From contig JBDTPN010000003.1 in assembly GCA_039932715.1 (NCBI GenBank), positions 107,955-171,954 of the forward strand: 64,000 nt of DNA, written 5' to 3'. Position numbers and translations under genes: made by a program. Position 1 is the first letter of the stretch, and each line of letters begins with the position of its first letter. The notes under the pieces were generated by a model that saw nothing but the letters and a program-made list of their open reading frames with translations, ran no database searches and was not told the DNA's origin. Positions 25,929 through 35,825 of the stretch are shown one piece after another. This DNA is from ZC4RG30 sp039932715 (lineage in GTDB: Bacteria > Pseudomonadota > Gammaproteobacteria > Steroidobacterales > Steroidobacteraceae).

Positions 25929-26411
25929 ATGCTTAGAATCAGCAGATTGACCGACTACGGCACGGTGATCCTCGCCTCGCTGGCCGCACTGCCCCCAGGC
26001 GGCGACCAGCGCCGCACCGCCGCAGATATTGCCCGCGGCTGCCAACTTGCAACCCCTACCGTCAGCAAGCTTCTAAAGCAGCTGCAGCGTGCCGGCCTGG
26101 TGGACTCCACGCGAGGCCTGCGTGGGGGCTACTGCCTGGCGCGCCCGGCCCGCCAGATCAGTGCCGCGGCGATTCTCGATGCCCTGGAAGGGCCACTGGC
26201 GTTGACCGAATGTGCCACCGGCCACAGCCAGTGCGACCTGCAAGGCACCTGCAGCGTGGGTGGCAGCTGGCAGCGGATCAACGAGGCCATCCGCCAGTCG
26301 CTGGATGAAATCACGCTGGCCGAACTGGCCGGCCTTGAAAGCAACCCGCGGCACTTCGCCCTCTTCGACGTGAAGCTGCGCAATGCCGTGGTGGCTGGAG
26401 TAAATCGCTGA
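25929..26411 (+). CDS. Rrf2-family SUF regulator
   Basis: 160 residues of the Rrf2 family, the group of SUF-system regulators related to IscR. The N-terminal winged helix contains LTDYGTVILASLA and LATPTVSKLLKQLQRAGLV, followed by GLRGGYCLAR. Three cysteines (CATGHSQC, CSVGG) could hold an iron-sulphur cluster, as in IscR. The gene overlaps sufB by three bases. An IscR-like operator lies over its promoter, suggesting feedback control of cluster assembly. Confidence 0.88.
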   Translation: MLRISRLTDYGTVILASLAALPPGGDQRRTAADIARGCQLATPTVSKLLKQLQRAGLVDSTRGLRGGYCLARPARQISAAAILDALEGPLALTECATGHSQCDLQGTCSVGGSWQRINEAIRQSLDEITLAELAGLESNPRHFALFDVKLRNAVVAGVNR

Positions 26412-27859
26412 TGAGTACTGGTGAGCCACAACTGGATGTATTGCTGGGCCGCGGATACCAGCACGGTTTTGTCACGGACATCGAATCCGACACCATCCCG
26501 CCGGGACTGGATGAGGACGTCGTTCGCGGAATTTCCCTGCGCAAGGGCGAACCGCAGTTCCTGCTCGACTGGCGCCTGCGTGCGCTGGAACGCTGGCACA
26601 CCATGCGCGAGCCGCACTGGGCAAGGCTGCACTACAAGCCCATCGACTACCAGGCGATTTCCTATTACTCGGCCCCCAAGGCCAGAACCGATGGACCCAA
26701 GAGCCTGTCGGAAGTGGACCCGAAGCTGCTGGCCACTTACGAAAAGCTGGGCGTGCCCTTGCATGAGCGCGCGCGGCTAGCCGGCGTCGCCGTCGACGCC
26801 GTATTCGACAGCGTGTCGGTGGCCACCACCTTCAAGGATCGCCTCGCGCAGGCCGGCGTCGTGTTCTGCCCCTTCTCCGAGGCCGTGCGAACGCATCCGG
26901 AATTGATCGAGCAGTACCTGGGCAGCGTGGTGCCCTATGCCGACAACTTCTATGCCGCGCTCAACTCGGCAGTGTTCACCGATGGCTCGTTTGTCTACAT
27001 TCCTCCGGGCGTGCGTTGCCCCATGGAATTGTCCACATATTTTCGCATCAACGCGGCCAACACCGGGCAGTTCGAACGCACGCTGATCATCGCCGACAAG
27101 GGCAGCCACGTGAGCTACCTCGAAGGCTGCACTGCGCCCATGCGCGACGAAAACCAGTTGCACGCGGCAGTAGTGGAACTGGTGGCGCTGGATGACGCGA
27201 CCATTAAATATTCCACGGTGCAGAACTGGTATCCAGGCGATGCCACGGGCAAGGGCGGCATCTATAACTTCGTCACCAAGCGTGGCGAATGCCGTGGCCG
27301 CAACTCGAAGATTTCCTGGACCCAGGTGGAAACCGGTTCGGCCATCACCTGGAAATATCCCAGCTGCGTGCTGCGCGGCGAGAATTCCGTGGGCGAGTTT
27401 TATTCGGTGGCGCTGACCAACAATTACCAGCAGGCCGACACCGGCACCAAGATGATTCATCTCGGGGCCAACACCCGCAGCACCATCATCTCCAAGGGCA
27501 TATCCGCCGGTCACGCGCACAACACCTATCGCGGCCTGGTTTCGATGATGCCAGGTGCCACCGGTGCGCGCAATTTCACGCAGTGCGATTCGCTGCTGAT
27601 TGGCGGCGACTGCGGCGCGCATACCGTGCCCTACATCGAAGTCAAGAATCCGCAGGCCATTGTCGAACACGAGGCCAGCACCTCGCGCATCAGCGAGGAG
27701 CAATTGTTCTATTGCCTGCAACGCGGACTCTCCGAAGAGGACGCGGTTAACCTGATCGTCAGCGGTTTCTGCAAGACCGTGCTGCGCGAACTGCCCATGG
27801 AGTTTGCCGTCGAGGCGCAAAACCTGCTTGCCGTGAGTTTGGAAGGAGCTGTTGGATGA
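26411..27859 (+). CDS. sufB: Fe-S assembly protein SufB
   Basis: 482 residues. SufB is the core scaffold of the SufBCD complex. Visible family features are RGISLRKGEPQFLLDWRLRA at the start, SDG-type beta-helix repeats in the middle, RNFTQCDSLLIGGDCGAHT with the functional cysteine, and EHEASTSRISEEQLFYCLQR. It overlaps the regulator gene and sufC, so translation is coupled. Confidence 0.97.
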   Translation: MSTGEPQLDVLLGRGYQHGFVTDIESDTIPPGLDEDVVRGISLRKGEPQFLLDWRLRALERWHTMREPHWARLHYKPIDYQAISYYSAPKARTDGPKSLSEVDPKLLATYEKLGVPLHERARLAGVAVDAVFDSVSVATTFKDRLAQAGVVFCPFSEAVRTHPELIEQYLGSVVPYADNFYAALNSAVFTDGSFVYIPPGVRCPMELSTYFRINAANTGQFERTLIIADKGSHVSYLEGCTAPMRDENQLHAAVVELVALDDATIKYSTVQNWYPGDATGKGGIYNFVTKRGECRGRNSKISWTQVETGSAITWKYPSCVLRGENSVGEFYSVALTNNYQQADTGTKMIHLGANTRSTIISKGISAGHAHNTYRGLVSMMPGATGARNFTQCDSLLIGGDCGAHTVPYIEVKNPQAIVEHEASTSRISEEQLFYCLQRGLSEEDAVNLIVSGFCKTVLRELPMEFAVEAQNLLAVSLEGAVG

Positions 27860-28617
27860 GCGAACCGATGCTTTTGATCCGCGACCTGCACGTTCGCGTC
27901 GGCGACCGCGAGGTGTTGCGCGGCATCAACCTCGAAGTGCCCGCCGGCGAGGTGCACGCCATCATGGGTCCCAATGGTTCGGGCAAGAGCTCGCTGTCAT
28001 ACGTCCTGGCAGGCAAGCCCGGATATGAAGTGACTTCAGGCAGCGTGCGCTACCTGGGCAAGGACCTGCTGACGTTGTCTCCCGAGGAGCGCGCCCGCGA
28101 AGGGGTGTTCCTGGGTTTTCAATACCCGATTGAAATTCCGGGCGTCAATAACGCCTATCTGCTGCGCGCAGCGATGAATGCCGGGCTCCGCCATCGCGGA
28201 CAGCCTGAGATAGACGCCTTCGATTTCCTGCAGCTGGTGCAGGAAAGAATGAAGCTGATGCGCATGGACGAGTCGTTCCTGGCGCGCGGCGTCAACGAGG
28301 GATTCTCCGGCGGTGAAAAGAAACGCAACGAAATATTGCAGATGCTGGTGCTGGAACCCAGGCTGGCAGTGCTGGACGAGACCGATTCAGGGCTCGACAT
28401 CGACGCGCTCAAGGTAGTGGCCGCGGGCATCGCGTCACTGCGTTCGCCCGAGCGCGCCATCGTGCTGGTCACGCATTACCAGCGACTGCTGGATCACATT
28501 GCGCCGGATCGCGTGCACGTGCTGGCCCGCGGTCGCATCCTGCGCAGTGGCGGCCCGGAGCTGGCGCTGGAGCTCGAAAAGCGCGGCTATGACTGGCTGC
28601 TGGATGAGGCTGCATGA
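27856..28617 (+). CDS. sufC: Fe-S assembly ATPase SufC
   Basis: 253 residues, an ABC-type ATPase without membrane domain. Walker A GPNGSGKSSLSYVL, signature FSGGEKKRNEILQM and Walker B LAVLDETDSGLDID are typical of SufC. It drives rearrangement of the SufB-SufD dimer. It overlaps sufB and sufD by four bases each. Confidence 0.97.
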   Translation: MSEPMLLIRDLHVRVGDREVLRGINLEVPAGEVHAIMGPNGSGKSSLSYVLAGKPGYEVTSGSVRYLGKDLLTLSPEERAREGVFLGFQYPIEIPGVNNAYLLRAAMNAGLRHRGQPEIDAFDFLQLVQERMKLMRMDESFLARGVNEGFSGGEKKRNEILQMLVLEPRLAVLDETDSGLDIDALKVVAAGIASLRSPERAIVLVTHYQRLLDHIAPDRVHVLARGRILRSGGPELALELEKRGYDWLLDEAA

Positions 28618-29906
28618 GCGCTGCCGCCCCGCACGTCCCCCATGCTGTGGGGGTCTCGTATGAGCAGCGGCTGCGCGCCGCCATCATGAGCGCCGCACCC
28701 ATGCTGGATTCGCGCATCGTGCCGCTGGCCGCGCGCAGCGAGGCGCTCAATCATGCGCTTGCCGCAGGATTGCCCAAGCGGCGCGATGATTTGTGGCGCT
28801 ACGCAGATCTGCGTTATCTCGACTCTGCGCCACTGGGTCCGGTTGCCGCCACGAGTCCCGCAACAGATGCGCCGGTGTTACCGCCGCGACTGCCGGGCTT
28901 CACGCGCCTGGTGTTGCACAACGGTCGACTGGTCACGTCGTTGTCAGACCCCTGCCCGGCGCTGTCGCGTGACTCGACGCCGCTGGTGCCTGTGCGCACG
29001 CGCCATGAACGGTTTGGTTGGCTCAATGACGCCTTCGCCACTGATGTGGCGCGACTGGTGGTGGACGGACAGGCCATGATCGAGGTGGTCATTGCGTCCA
29101 CTGCCGGTGCGTTTGCGCAGGCTGCCCATCCCCGCGTGGAGGTTTCGCTGCGTGAGAACGCCGAACTGGTGCTGGTCGAACGGCACGTCGGCAGCCTGGG
29201 TGATGAAGGCCTGGTCAACCTCGCGGTGCAGTTGCATGGCGCGCCCGGCAGCCGCTGCCGGCACCTGCGCTGGCAATCCCTTTCAGAGGATGCGCAATTG
29301 CTCGACACCATGCAGGTGGCGCTGGATAGCGACGCGCGTTACAGCCTGGCACTGTTGCAGCTTGGCAGCCGCAGCGCCCGCAGCTCGCTGCGTGTTTCAT
29401 TGTATGGGCGCGCAGCGCAGGCCACGATTTGTGGCGTAAGCGTTGCCGGCGCCAGGCGCACCCTCGACACTTCACTGCTGATCGATCACATCGGGGCCGA
29501 TACCAGCAGTACGCAGACCCTGCGTGCATTGGCACGGGAACGGGCACAGCTGGCCTGGCGCAGTCGCGTGGAAGTGGCGGCCACAGCCCGCGGCACCAAC
29601 TGCCAGCAGTCGCTCAAGGGCCTGCTCAATAATCCCGGCGCAGAAATAGACTTGCGGCCGCAGCTCGAAATCCATACCGATGCAGTGCGCGCCAGCCACG
29701 GCGCCACCACCGGTGCGCTGGACCAGAACATGCTGTTCTACCTGTTGTCGCGTGGCCTCGACGCCGACACCGCGCGCGGCCTGCTTGAATGGGCCTTCTG
29801 CGAGGATGCAATTAGCCTGATTGACCAGCCCTTGCTGCGCCGGCAGGCGGAACTGGCGCTGGCAGAACGCCTTGGCAACAGCGTGGCGCAGGAGGTGGTG
29901 GCGTGA
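28614..29906 (+). CDS. sufD: Fe-S assembly protein SufD
   Basis: 430 residues. Partner of SufB. The conserved GAEIDLRPQLEIHTDAVRAS and SHGATTGALDQNMLFYLLSR segments of the SufBD family are present near the C-terminus. The N-terminal region is divergent, as usual. It overlaps sufS by four bases. Confidence 0.95.
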   Translation: MSAAAPHVPHAVGVSYEQRLRAAIMSAAPMLDSRIVPLAARSEALNHALAAGLPKRRDDLWRYADLRYLDSAPLGPVAATSPATDAPVLPPRLPGFTRLVLHNGRLVTSLSDPCPALSRDSTPLVPVRTRHERFGWLNDAFATDVARLVVDGQAMIEVVIASTAGAFAQAAHPRVEVSLRENAELVLVERHVGSLGDEGLVNLAVQLHGAPGSRCRHLRWQSLSEDAQLLDTMQVALDSDARYSLALLQLGSRSARSSLRVSLYGRAAQATICGVSVAGARRTLDTSLLIDHIGADTSSTQTLRALARERAQLAWRSRVEVAATARGTNCQQSLKGLLNNPGAEIDLRPQLEIHTDAVRASHGATTGALDQNMLFYLLSRGLDADTARGLLEWAFCEDAISLIDQPLLRRQAELALAERLGNSVAQEVVA

Positions 29907-31156
29907 ATACCGCCGAGCACCTGCACACGCAATCTCCCGGTTACGATGTGGCACGCGTGCGCGCCGACTTTCCGCTGCTGGCGCGGCACATCAATGGGCG
30001 CCCCCTGGCCTATCTGGATAACGCGGCGTCCACGCAGCGTTGCCGGGCAGTGCTGGACGCTGTCAATCATTACGAGACCCACCTGCATTCCAACGTGCAC
30101 CGCGGCGTGCACACCCTGAGCCAATTGGCCACCGATGCCTTCGAGGCCGCGCGCGAACGCGTGCGCCGTTTCCTCAATGCCGCCTCCACCCGCGAAATTA
30201 TTTTTGTTCGCGGCACTACCGAGGCCATCAACCTCGTGGCGCAGAGCTGGGGCCGCAGCCGCCTGCAGCCGGGCGATGAGATCCTGATCTCGGCGCTGGA
30301 ACATCACGCCAACATCGTGCCGTGGCAGATGGCCGCAGCGGTCACTGGCGCGCGCGTGGTGGTCGCACCCATCGATGCGCGCGGTCAACTGCGCGAAGAC
30401 GTGTTCGAGTCGCTGTTGAACGAACGCACCAAACTGGTTGCGATGGCACATGTTTCCAACGCACTGGGCACCATCCTGCCGGTGCGTCGCATAGTGGCGG
30501 CCGCGCGGCGTCGCGGCATACCGGTGTTGCTCGATGGCGCACAGGCAGTGGCCCACGAGCCGGTCGACGTGCGCGCGCTGGACTGCGACTTCTACTGCTT
30601 TTCCGGACACAAGCTTTATGCGCCCACAGGCATCGGCGTGTTGTACGGACGCGAGCAGCTGCTGGCCGCAATGCCTCCCTGGCAAGGGGGCGGCGACATG
30701 ATCCGCACCGTCTCTTTCGAGGGCAGCACCTGGAACGAACTGCCTTTCAAGTTCGAGGCCGGCACGCCCAATATCAGCGGCGCCATCGGCCTGGCGGCAG
30801 CCATGGATTATCTGGAAGGCCTGGGGCTCGAACAGGCCGCCGCCCATGAACAATCGTTGCTGGCGGCGGCTACCGAAGCATTGGCGCGCATCCCGGGCAT
30901 CACGCTGCATGGCACGGCTGCCCACAAGGCTGCCGTGCTGTCGTTCACACTGGACGGCGTGCATCCTCACGACCTCGGCACGGTGCTCGACCATGAAGGG
31001 GTGGCCATCCGCGCCGGGCACCACTGCGCCATGCCGCTGATGGGCGTGCTGGGCGTTGCGGCCACAGCCCGCGCCTCTTTCGCCTGCTACAGCACCCTGA
31101 ACGAAGTGCGGCAACTCGAGCAGGCCGTGCTCAAGGCGCGCGAGGTGTTTCGTTGA
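29903..31156 (+). CDS. sufS: Cysteine desulfurase SufS
   Basis: 417 residues, PLP-dependent enzyme that takes sulphur from cysteine for cluster building. Markers are YLDNAASTQ at the start, the cofactor lysine in FSGHKLYAPTGIG, and the active-site cysteine in IRAGHHCAMPLM. It overlaps both neighbours by four bases. Confidence 0.97.
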   Translation: MNTAEHLHTQSPGYDVARVRADFPLLARHINGRPLAYLDNAASTQRCRAVLDAVNHYETHLHSNVHRGVHTLSQLATDAFEAARERVRRFLNAASTREIIFVRGTTEAINLVAQSWGRSRLQPGDEILISALEHHANIVPWQMAAAVTGARVVVAPIDARGQLREDVFESLLNERTKLVAMAHVSNALGTILPVRRIVAAARRRGIPVLLDGAQAVAHEPVDVRALDCDFYCFSGHKLYAPTGIGVLYGREQLLAAMPPWQGGGDMIRTVSFEGSTWNELPFKFEAGTPNISGAIGLAAAMDYLEGLGLEQAAAHEQSLLAAATEALARIPGITLHGTAAHKAAVLSFTLDGVHPHDLGTVLDHEGVAIRAGHHCAMPLMGVLGVAATARASFACYSTLNEVRQLEQAVLKAREVFR

Positions 31157-31608
31157 CACAGCTCAATGAGCTCTATCGCGAAGTGATCCTGGATCACAAC
31201 CGGCATCCGCGCAATTTCGGACGCCTCGACCCGCATGACGCGCATGCCGACGGGCACAACCCCCTGTGCGGCGATCGCTTGTCCATCACCCTGCGCCGCA
31301 ATGGCGACACCCTGGAAGACCTGCGCTTTGAGGGACAGGGCTGCGCCATCTCCGTGGCATCTGCATCCCTGATGACCGAAGCGGTCAGAGGCAAGGATCG
31401 CGCAACCGTCGAAGCACTGTTTCAGCGCGTACACGCCTTGCTGACAGACGCCGGTGCCAGCAGCGCCGACTTGGGCAAACTGGCCGCGCTGTCGGGCGTG
31501 CGTGAATTCCCTGCCCGCGTGAAATGCGCCAGCTTGTGCTGGCACACACTCAACGCCGCGCTGGCCCAGCATGACGCTGCAGCCAGCGCCAGTGTCTCCA
31601 CCGAGTAA
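31153..31608 (+). CDS. sufU: Fe-S scaffold / sulphur acceptor SufU
   Basis: 151 residues of the IscU-like family. Zinc or cluster ligands are Cys39 and Asp41 (NPLCGDRL), Cys64 (GQGCAIS) and Cys125 (RVKCASLCW). The insertion of about 20 residues before the last cysteine marks it as SufU rather than IscU. SufU usually acts as a sulphur acceptor from SufS. The start is TTG, overlapping the sufS stop codon (TTGA). Confidence 0.93.
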   Translation: MTQLNELYREVILDHNRHPRNFGRLDPHDAHADGHNPLCGDRLSITLRRNGDTLEDLRFEGQGCAISVASASLMTEAVRGKDRATVEALFQRVHALLTDAGASSADLGKLAALSGVREFPARVKCASLCWHTLNAALAQHDAAASASVSTE

Positions 31609-31610
31609 GT

Positions 31611-32162
31611 ATGAGCAGCCACAATCACGAACCTTTCATCATCCAGCGCGAAGTCAACGCGGTAATGGTGCCGTCGGGTCATTCGATACAGCTGCAGCCC
31701 GGACTGGCCGGCTTCATCAGCCAGGCCCTGGGTGGCAGCTTCACGCTGTACATCGAAGGTAACCTCTATCGCCTTGCAGGCGCCGATGCCGACGCCATCG
31801 GCAAAGAAGTGGTGGTCGCACCGCAACTACCGCCCAATGCCACGGAAAATGACGTCCGCGATCTGGCCTGGCAGCAGATGCGTGCCTGCTTCGATCCGGA
31901 AATACCCATCAACATCGTGGACCTGGGGCTGATCTACGAATGCAGCGTTACCACCAATGAAGACGGTACCCGCAGCGTCGACGTGAAGATGACTTTGACC
32001 GCGCCGGGTTGTGGCATGGGCGAAGTGCTGGTGGAAGACGTCAGGGAAAAGATCGAAATCATTCCCACGGTGCGTGAGGCGCGGGTGGAAATGGTGTTTG
32101 ATCCGCCTTGGCGGCGCGAGATGATGTCGCCGGCGGCGCAGTTACAGACCGGAATGATGTAG
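31611..32162 (+). CDS. sufT: SufT (DUF59) maturation factor
   Basis: 183 residues. The central DUF59 (MIP18) domain contains DPEIPINIVDLGLIYEC and LTAPGCGMGEVLVEDV with its conserved cysteine. SufT helps mature Fe-S proteins when demand is high in the organisms tested. It follows sufU by two bases and ends the suf operon. Confidence 0.93.
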   Translation: MSSHNHEPFIIQREVNAVMVPSGHSIQLQPGLAGFISQALGGSFTLYIEGNLYRLAGADADAIGKEVVVAPQLPPNATENDVRDLAWQQMRACFDPEIPINIVDLGLIYECSVTTNEDGTRSVDVKMTLTAPGCGMGEVLVEDVREKIEIIPTVREARVEMVFDPPWRREMMSPAAQLQTGMM

Positions 32163-32210
32163 TCACAGAAGCGTTGGTGCATAAATTCCCAACGTTTCAG
32201 GAGCAATTCA

Positions 32211-32681
32211 ATGCGCCCCATTCTGCGAAGCCAGCTTGCCGGAGCAATTTTGATTTTCACCGGCATCGCAACGGCCGGCGACGTTTCACCCTTCATCGGC
32301 ATCTGGAATCTCAATCTCGCCAGGTCTACGTTCAATCAAGGTGCCCCACCGAAATCTATTCAGCGCGTCTACGTGCCTGCGGGGAACGCCGTCGAGATGA
32401 CGGTCAGCAATGTCGGAGCAGATGGCAAGCCCTTTACGGTGCACTCCACTTTCACAGTCGACGGCAAGGACGCAGTAGCTTCCGGCGTTGACTTTTTCGA
32501 CAACATCTCGGTGGAGCGCATCGACAGCAGCCACTTTGTCTTCACCTTGAAGAAGGCAGGCAAGTCAGTGGGCATTGTCGACACGATGTTCTCCGTTGAT
32601 GGCAAGGAGTTCACGCAAGTCGTGAAGGGCATCACCAGTGGGGCAGCCGCTACATCCAGCCAGGTCTTCGAGCGGCAATGA
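32211..32681 (+). CDS. Exported protein of unknown function
   Basis: 156 residues with a short signal peptide (hydrophobic LAGAILIFTGIATAG). The mature part starts FIGIWNLNLARSTF, resembling a family of small exported beta-rich proteins whose members begin with a G-x-W-K/N-L-N segment. No catalytic motif is recognised. It overlaps the next gene by four bases, which hints at co-translation with the phosphatase, but no shared function is evident. Confidence 0.6.
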   Translation: MRPILRSQLAGAILIFTGIATAGDVSPFIGIWNLNLARSTFNQGAPPKSIQRVYVPAGNAVEMTVSNVGADGKPFTVHSTFTVDGKDAVASGVDFFDNISVERIDSSHFVFTLKKAGKSVGIVDTMFSVDGKEFTQVVKGITSGAAATSSQVFERQ

Positions 32682-33124
32682 TTGCCGCAGCGGGGGCGCA
32701 TCGACCGCTCCTGACATTGGTGCGCCATGCCCACGCCGAATGGCCGGACTATGCCGGCAAGGACTTCGACCGGCCCCTGACCCAGCGCGGGATGGAAGAC
32801 GCATTGACCAGTGCGCGCGAAATCCTGGCGGCGCAATTGCCCCCTGACTTGCTGCTGTCCAGCACAGCACGTCGCGCCCGCGACACTGCGCAGATTCTCG
32901 CACGTGAATTCGGATTGGCTACAGGAGCGCTGCGATTCACTGATCGACTGTATAACGCCACGGCGGACACCCTGGAAGCCGCCGCTCAGGACGCCGGCGG
33001 GCGCTCTGGCCACATCATGATGGTGGCCCACAACCCGGGCATCTCGGACTTCGCACGCCGCCTGACCGGCAACAGCACGCTGGCACTATTGCCGACAGCA
33101 GGCTGGGTGACCGGCAGGCTGTGA
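32678..33124 (+). CDS. SixA-type histidine phosphatase
   Basis: 148 residues. The phosphohistidine motif is VRHAHAEW near residue 15, followed by RPLTQRG, SSTARRARDTAQIL and the second catalytic histidine in MVAHNPG. This layout fits SixA, which dephosphorylates histidine phosphotransfer or PTS proteins in E. coli; the target here is unknown. It overlaps the preceding exported gene and converges with the ACP-thioesterase gene 12 bases away. Confidence 0.85.
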   Translation: MIAAAGAHRPLLTLVRHAHAEWPDYAGKDFDRPLTQRGMEDALTSAREILAAQLPPDLLLSSTARRARDTAQILAREFGLATGALRFTDRLYNATADTLEAAAQDAGGRSGHIMMVAHNPGISDFARRLTGNSTLALLPTAGWVTGRL

Positions 33125-33136
33125 ACCCGTATCGAC

Positions 33137-34177
33137 TCAGGCAAGGAAAGCACGCAACGCATGCGCGGTGACGGCCGCGTTGTCCGCATTCAACATCGTC
33201 AGATGCGTGCCGGGCACATCCACTCTCTGCACGCCTCCGCGACAGGCTTGGCTCCAGCCACCCAGCCGATCGTAATAAAGGAACGGGGCATAGTCCGCCC
33301 TTTGCGCCGCCCGGAAAAAGACTGCTCGACCACTATAGGGTCGAGGCGCGAACACCTTTGCCATTTCGGTGCTGCGCCGCTGGATTGCCTTTACCGCCGC
33401 TTCGGCATCGGCATTGCCATCCGCATCGGGCGCTGGATCGAATTGCGCGCGACGCTGCCGGCCAAGGCGCTCCCGCAGGTACGCGGTCCGTCCCGACCGT
33501 GTCAAGATCCGATACGCGTGTATCGACATACGCTGCCACGCCGGCCGTGGGCGCAGTCCACCTGGCGTGTAGGTATCGAATATAGCCAGCAGCGTCGTCG
33601 CCTCCGATTTAGCGGCCAGCTGGCGCGCCGCCTCGAACGCGAGAAATCCACCAAATGAATAGCCGGCGAACTGGTATGGGCCGGTGGCCTGCACGCGACG
33701 TACGTTATCTAGCATCGCACTGGCGATCGATTCCACGGATTCCAACAATTGGGACTGGCCATCCAGTCCTGGAATCGTGAGTCCGAAGCACGGATGTTCA
33801 GGCGCCAGCTGGGCGCAAATGGGAACGAAGGAGACGGGATGCCCTCCCATTCCCGGAAAAAAGAACACTGGACGCCGTCCACCCAGTGGCTGCAGCGGCA
33901 CAATGCCGGGCGTCGGCGGCGGCGCGTCCGCCAGGGCCCCGGCGATGGCGTCGATGCTTGCGTGATCCCACATCACCGTCGCCGGAACGTCACGCCCGAG
34001 AAATGCTGCCAGGCCCCCCGCCATGCCGATGGCGGCGAGAGAGTCGACGCCCAAGGCATCAAGGGGACCCGCTGTGTCGATGCCAGCGGGATCCGATCGC
34101 ACGGCCCGGGCGACTTCGCCCACCAGCCAAGCGCGAACTTCTTCGACGGTGCGTGTCGGCGGCATCGTGTCAGGCAT
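33137..34177 (-). CDS. ACP-thioesterase didomain protein
   Basis: 346 residues. Residues 12-85 form an acyl-carrier domain with the phosphopantetheine serine Ser46 in ALGVDSLAAI. Residues 100-345 form a type I thioesterase (alpha/beta hydrolase) with nucleophile Ser174 in AGYSFGGF and a catalytic histidine in PGTHLTML. Such didomains normally end polyketide or nonribosomal peptide synthases; here they are free-standing. The gene overlaps the acyl-AMP ligase by eight bases and forms a unit with it and the P450. It probably receives an acyl chain on the carrier and releases it as a free acid, lactone or ester. Confidence 0.85.
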   Translation of the reverse strand: MPDTMPPTRTVEEVRAWLVGEVARAVRSDPAGIDTAGPLDALGVDSLAAIGMAGGLAAFLGRDVPATVMWDHASIDAIAGALADAPPPTPGIVPLQPLGGRRPVFFFPGMGGHPVSFVPICAQLAPEHPCFGLTIPGLDGQSQLLESVESIASAMLDNVRRVQATGPYQFAGYSFGGFLAFEAARQLAAKSEATTLLAIFDTYTPGGLRPRPAWQRMSIHAYRILTRSGRTAYLRERLGRQRRAQFDPAPDADGNADAEAAVKAIQRRSTEMAKVFAPRPYSGRAVFFRAAQRADYAPFLYYDRLGGWSQACRGGVQRVDVPGTHLTMLNADNAAVTAHALRAFLA

Positions 34178-35825
34178 CCACTGTCAATGGCAACCGATGC
34201 GAATGGAGCGTGTCCGCGATGTACGCGTCGCGGACCCCTATGCGGCTGATCTTGCCACTGGTCGTTCGCGGCAGTCTCCCCCAGGACAGCAGCACGACTT
34301 CGTGAGGAGCGATTTCGTGTTCGCAAGAGATCGCGACGGCGATCCGCCTTTGCAGGTCCGCAGCATCGACGGTGCCGCCGCTGCGCGCCACCTCGCGACG
34401 CAATTCCACTGCGACCACCAGTCGTTCCGAATCCTGCACATCTACGGGAAACGCTGCCGCGCTGCCGACGGCCGCATCCACCAGTTCGGCGGTACGCTCG
34501 ATGTCGGTGGGAAAGATGTTGCGCCCCAAGACAACAATCAATTCGCGCAGTCGGCCGGTAATGAACAGTGAACCCTCGTTGATGAAACCAAGATCACCCG
34601 TGCGCAGCCAGCTGCCCTCTTCACCGGACAGCATCGCGCCAAATGTCGCTGCGCACGCCTGCACGTCATCGAAATAGCCGCGCGCCACACTCGGTCCGTC
34701 TACCCAGACTTCGCCGACTTCAGTGTCCCGAACGCGCACGCGCGTCCCCGGATCAACGATGGCGATGCGCGTATTGCCTGGGGGATTTCCGCAGCCCACG
34801 TGCCCGTCGGGCGAGTCGTTTGGCAGCGGTGATCCGTCGGCACGCCGGCGTACTCCGCGTCGATCCGGGTCTGGCGCCGTGACCATCAGGGTCGCTTCGG
34901 CCAGACCGTAGCAGGGAAGAAAAGCGCGTCGATCGAATCCACAAGGCGCAAATGCACGAGCGAATCGATCCAGCGTCGCCGCCCGCACAGGTTCGGAACC
35001 ATTCAGTGCGTTGCGCCATGCGCTGAGGTCCAAGCCGGCAGAGTCGGTGACCTTCTCGACGCACAGGTCGTAGGCGAAGTTTGGTGCCGGGCTGGAGCGA
35101 ATGCGGTAGCGATCGATCATCGCAAGCCAGGAACGCGGGCGCATCAGGAAGCGCTCGGGGCTCATGAAGACACATCGCGAACCGGTGAAGGCCGCCTGAA
35201 TGATGAGTCCGACGAGGCCCATGTCATGGAACAACGGCAACCAGCCGCCAATCACTGTTTCCTCGTCGTGACCGCAAATGCGGGATATCTGGGCACTGTT
35301 ATCCAGCAAATTGTCGTGCCCCACGATCACGCCGCGGGGTTCGCCGGTGGAGCCGGACGTGTACTGCAGCACGGCGTGATGTGACGCGCGCGCCAGCGGT
35401 GCGTCAATGGTCTCGCCCGGCGCGACGGCCGGATCGATCCATTGCACTTGTGGCATGGTTGGCGCAAGTCGCGCCTGGATATCGGGCGTAGCTATCGCGA
35501 CTCGCGCGCCGCAATGCGACGCAATCCGCTCGAGGCGTTGTTGTGTGCGCGGATGCCGGGGCAGACTCACCGGCACGGCTACGGCGCCTGCATACCAGCA
35601 TCCCAGCAGTGACTCTACGAATGCCAGGCTGGAGGGCAGCGCCAGCAGCACCGGCTTACCGCCAACGCCGTGACGATGTAGCGCTGCTGCCATTCCTGCC
35701 GCCCGCTCATCCAGCTGCGCCCAAGTGATGGATCGCGCGTCATCGGCGCCATCAACCAGCAACGTGTAGGCGATTCGCGCACCAGCGGACCGGGCCCGCT
35801 GTCGCACCAGGTCGGCGATGGTCAT
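34170..35825 (-). CDS. Fatty acyl-AMP ligase
   Basis: 551 residues of the adenylating (ANL) superfamily. The nucleotide loop is TSGSTGEPRG (156-165); WLPLFHDMGLVG (195-206), SPAPNFAYDLC and the YGLAEATLM segment are typical of fatty acyl-AMP ligases, which load acyl-AMP onto carrier proteins rather than CoA. The start is the ATG at 35825, in a four-base ATGA overlap with the P450 stop; the open frame to 36011 is an artefact of the P450 antisense region. A downstream ACP-thioesterase would be its natural partner. Chain length cannot be told from sequence. Confidence 0.88.
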   Translation of the reverse strand: MTIADLVRQRARSAGARIAYTLLVDGADDARSITWAQLDERAAGMAAALHRHGVGGKPVLLALPSSLAFVESLLGCWYAGAVAVPVSLPRHPRTQQRLERIASHCGARVAIATPDIQARLAPTMPQVQWIDPAVAPGETIDAPLARASHHAVLQYTSGSTGEPRGVIVGHDNLLDNSAQISRICGHDEETVIGGWLPLFHDMGLVGLIIQAAFTGSRCVFMSPERFLMRPRSWLAMIDRYRIRSSPAPNFAYDLCVEKVTDSAGLDLSAWRNALNGSEPVRAATLDRFARAFAPCGFDRRAFLPCYGLAEATLMVTAPDPDRRGVRRRADGSPLPNDSPDGHVGCGNPPGNTRIAIVDPGTRVRVRDTEVGEVWVDGPSVARGYFDDVQACAATFGAMLSGEEGSWLRTGDLGFINEGSLFITGRLRELIVVLGRNIFPTDIERTAELVDAAVGSAAAFPVDVQDSERLVVAVELRREVARSGGTVDAADLQRRIAVAISCEHEIAPHEVVLLSWGRLPRTTSGKISRIGVRDAYIADTLHSHRLPLTVDA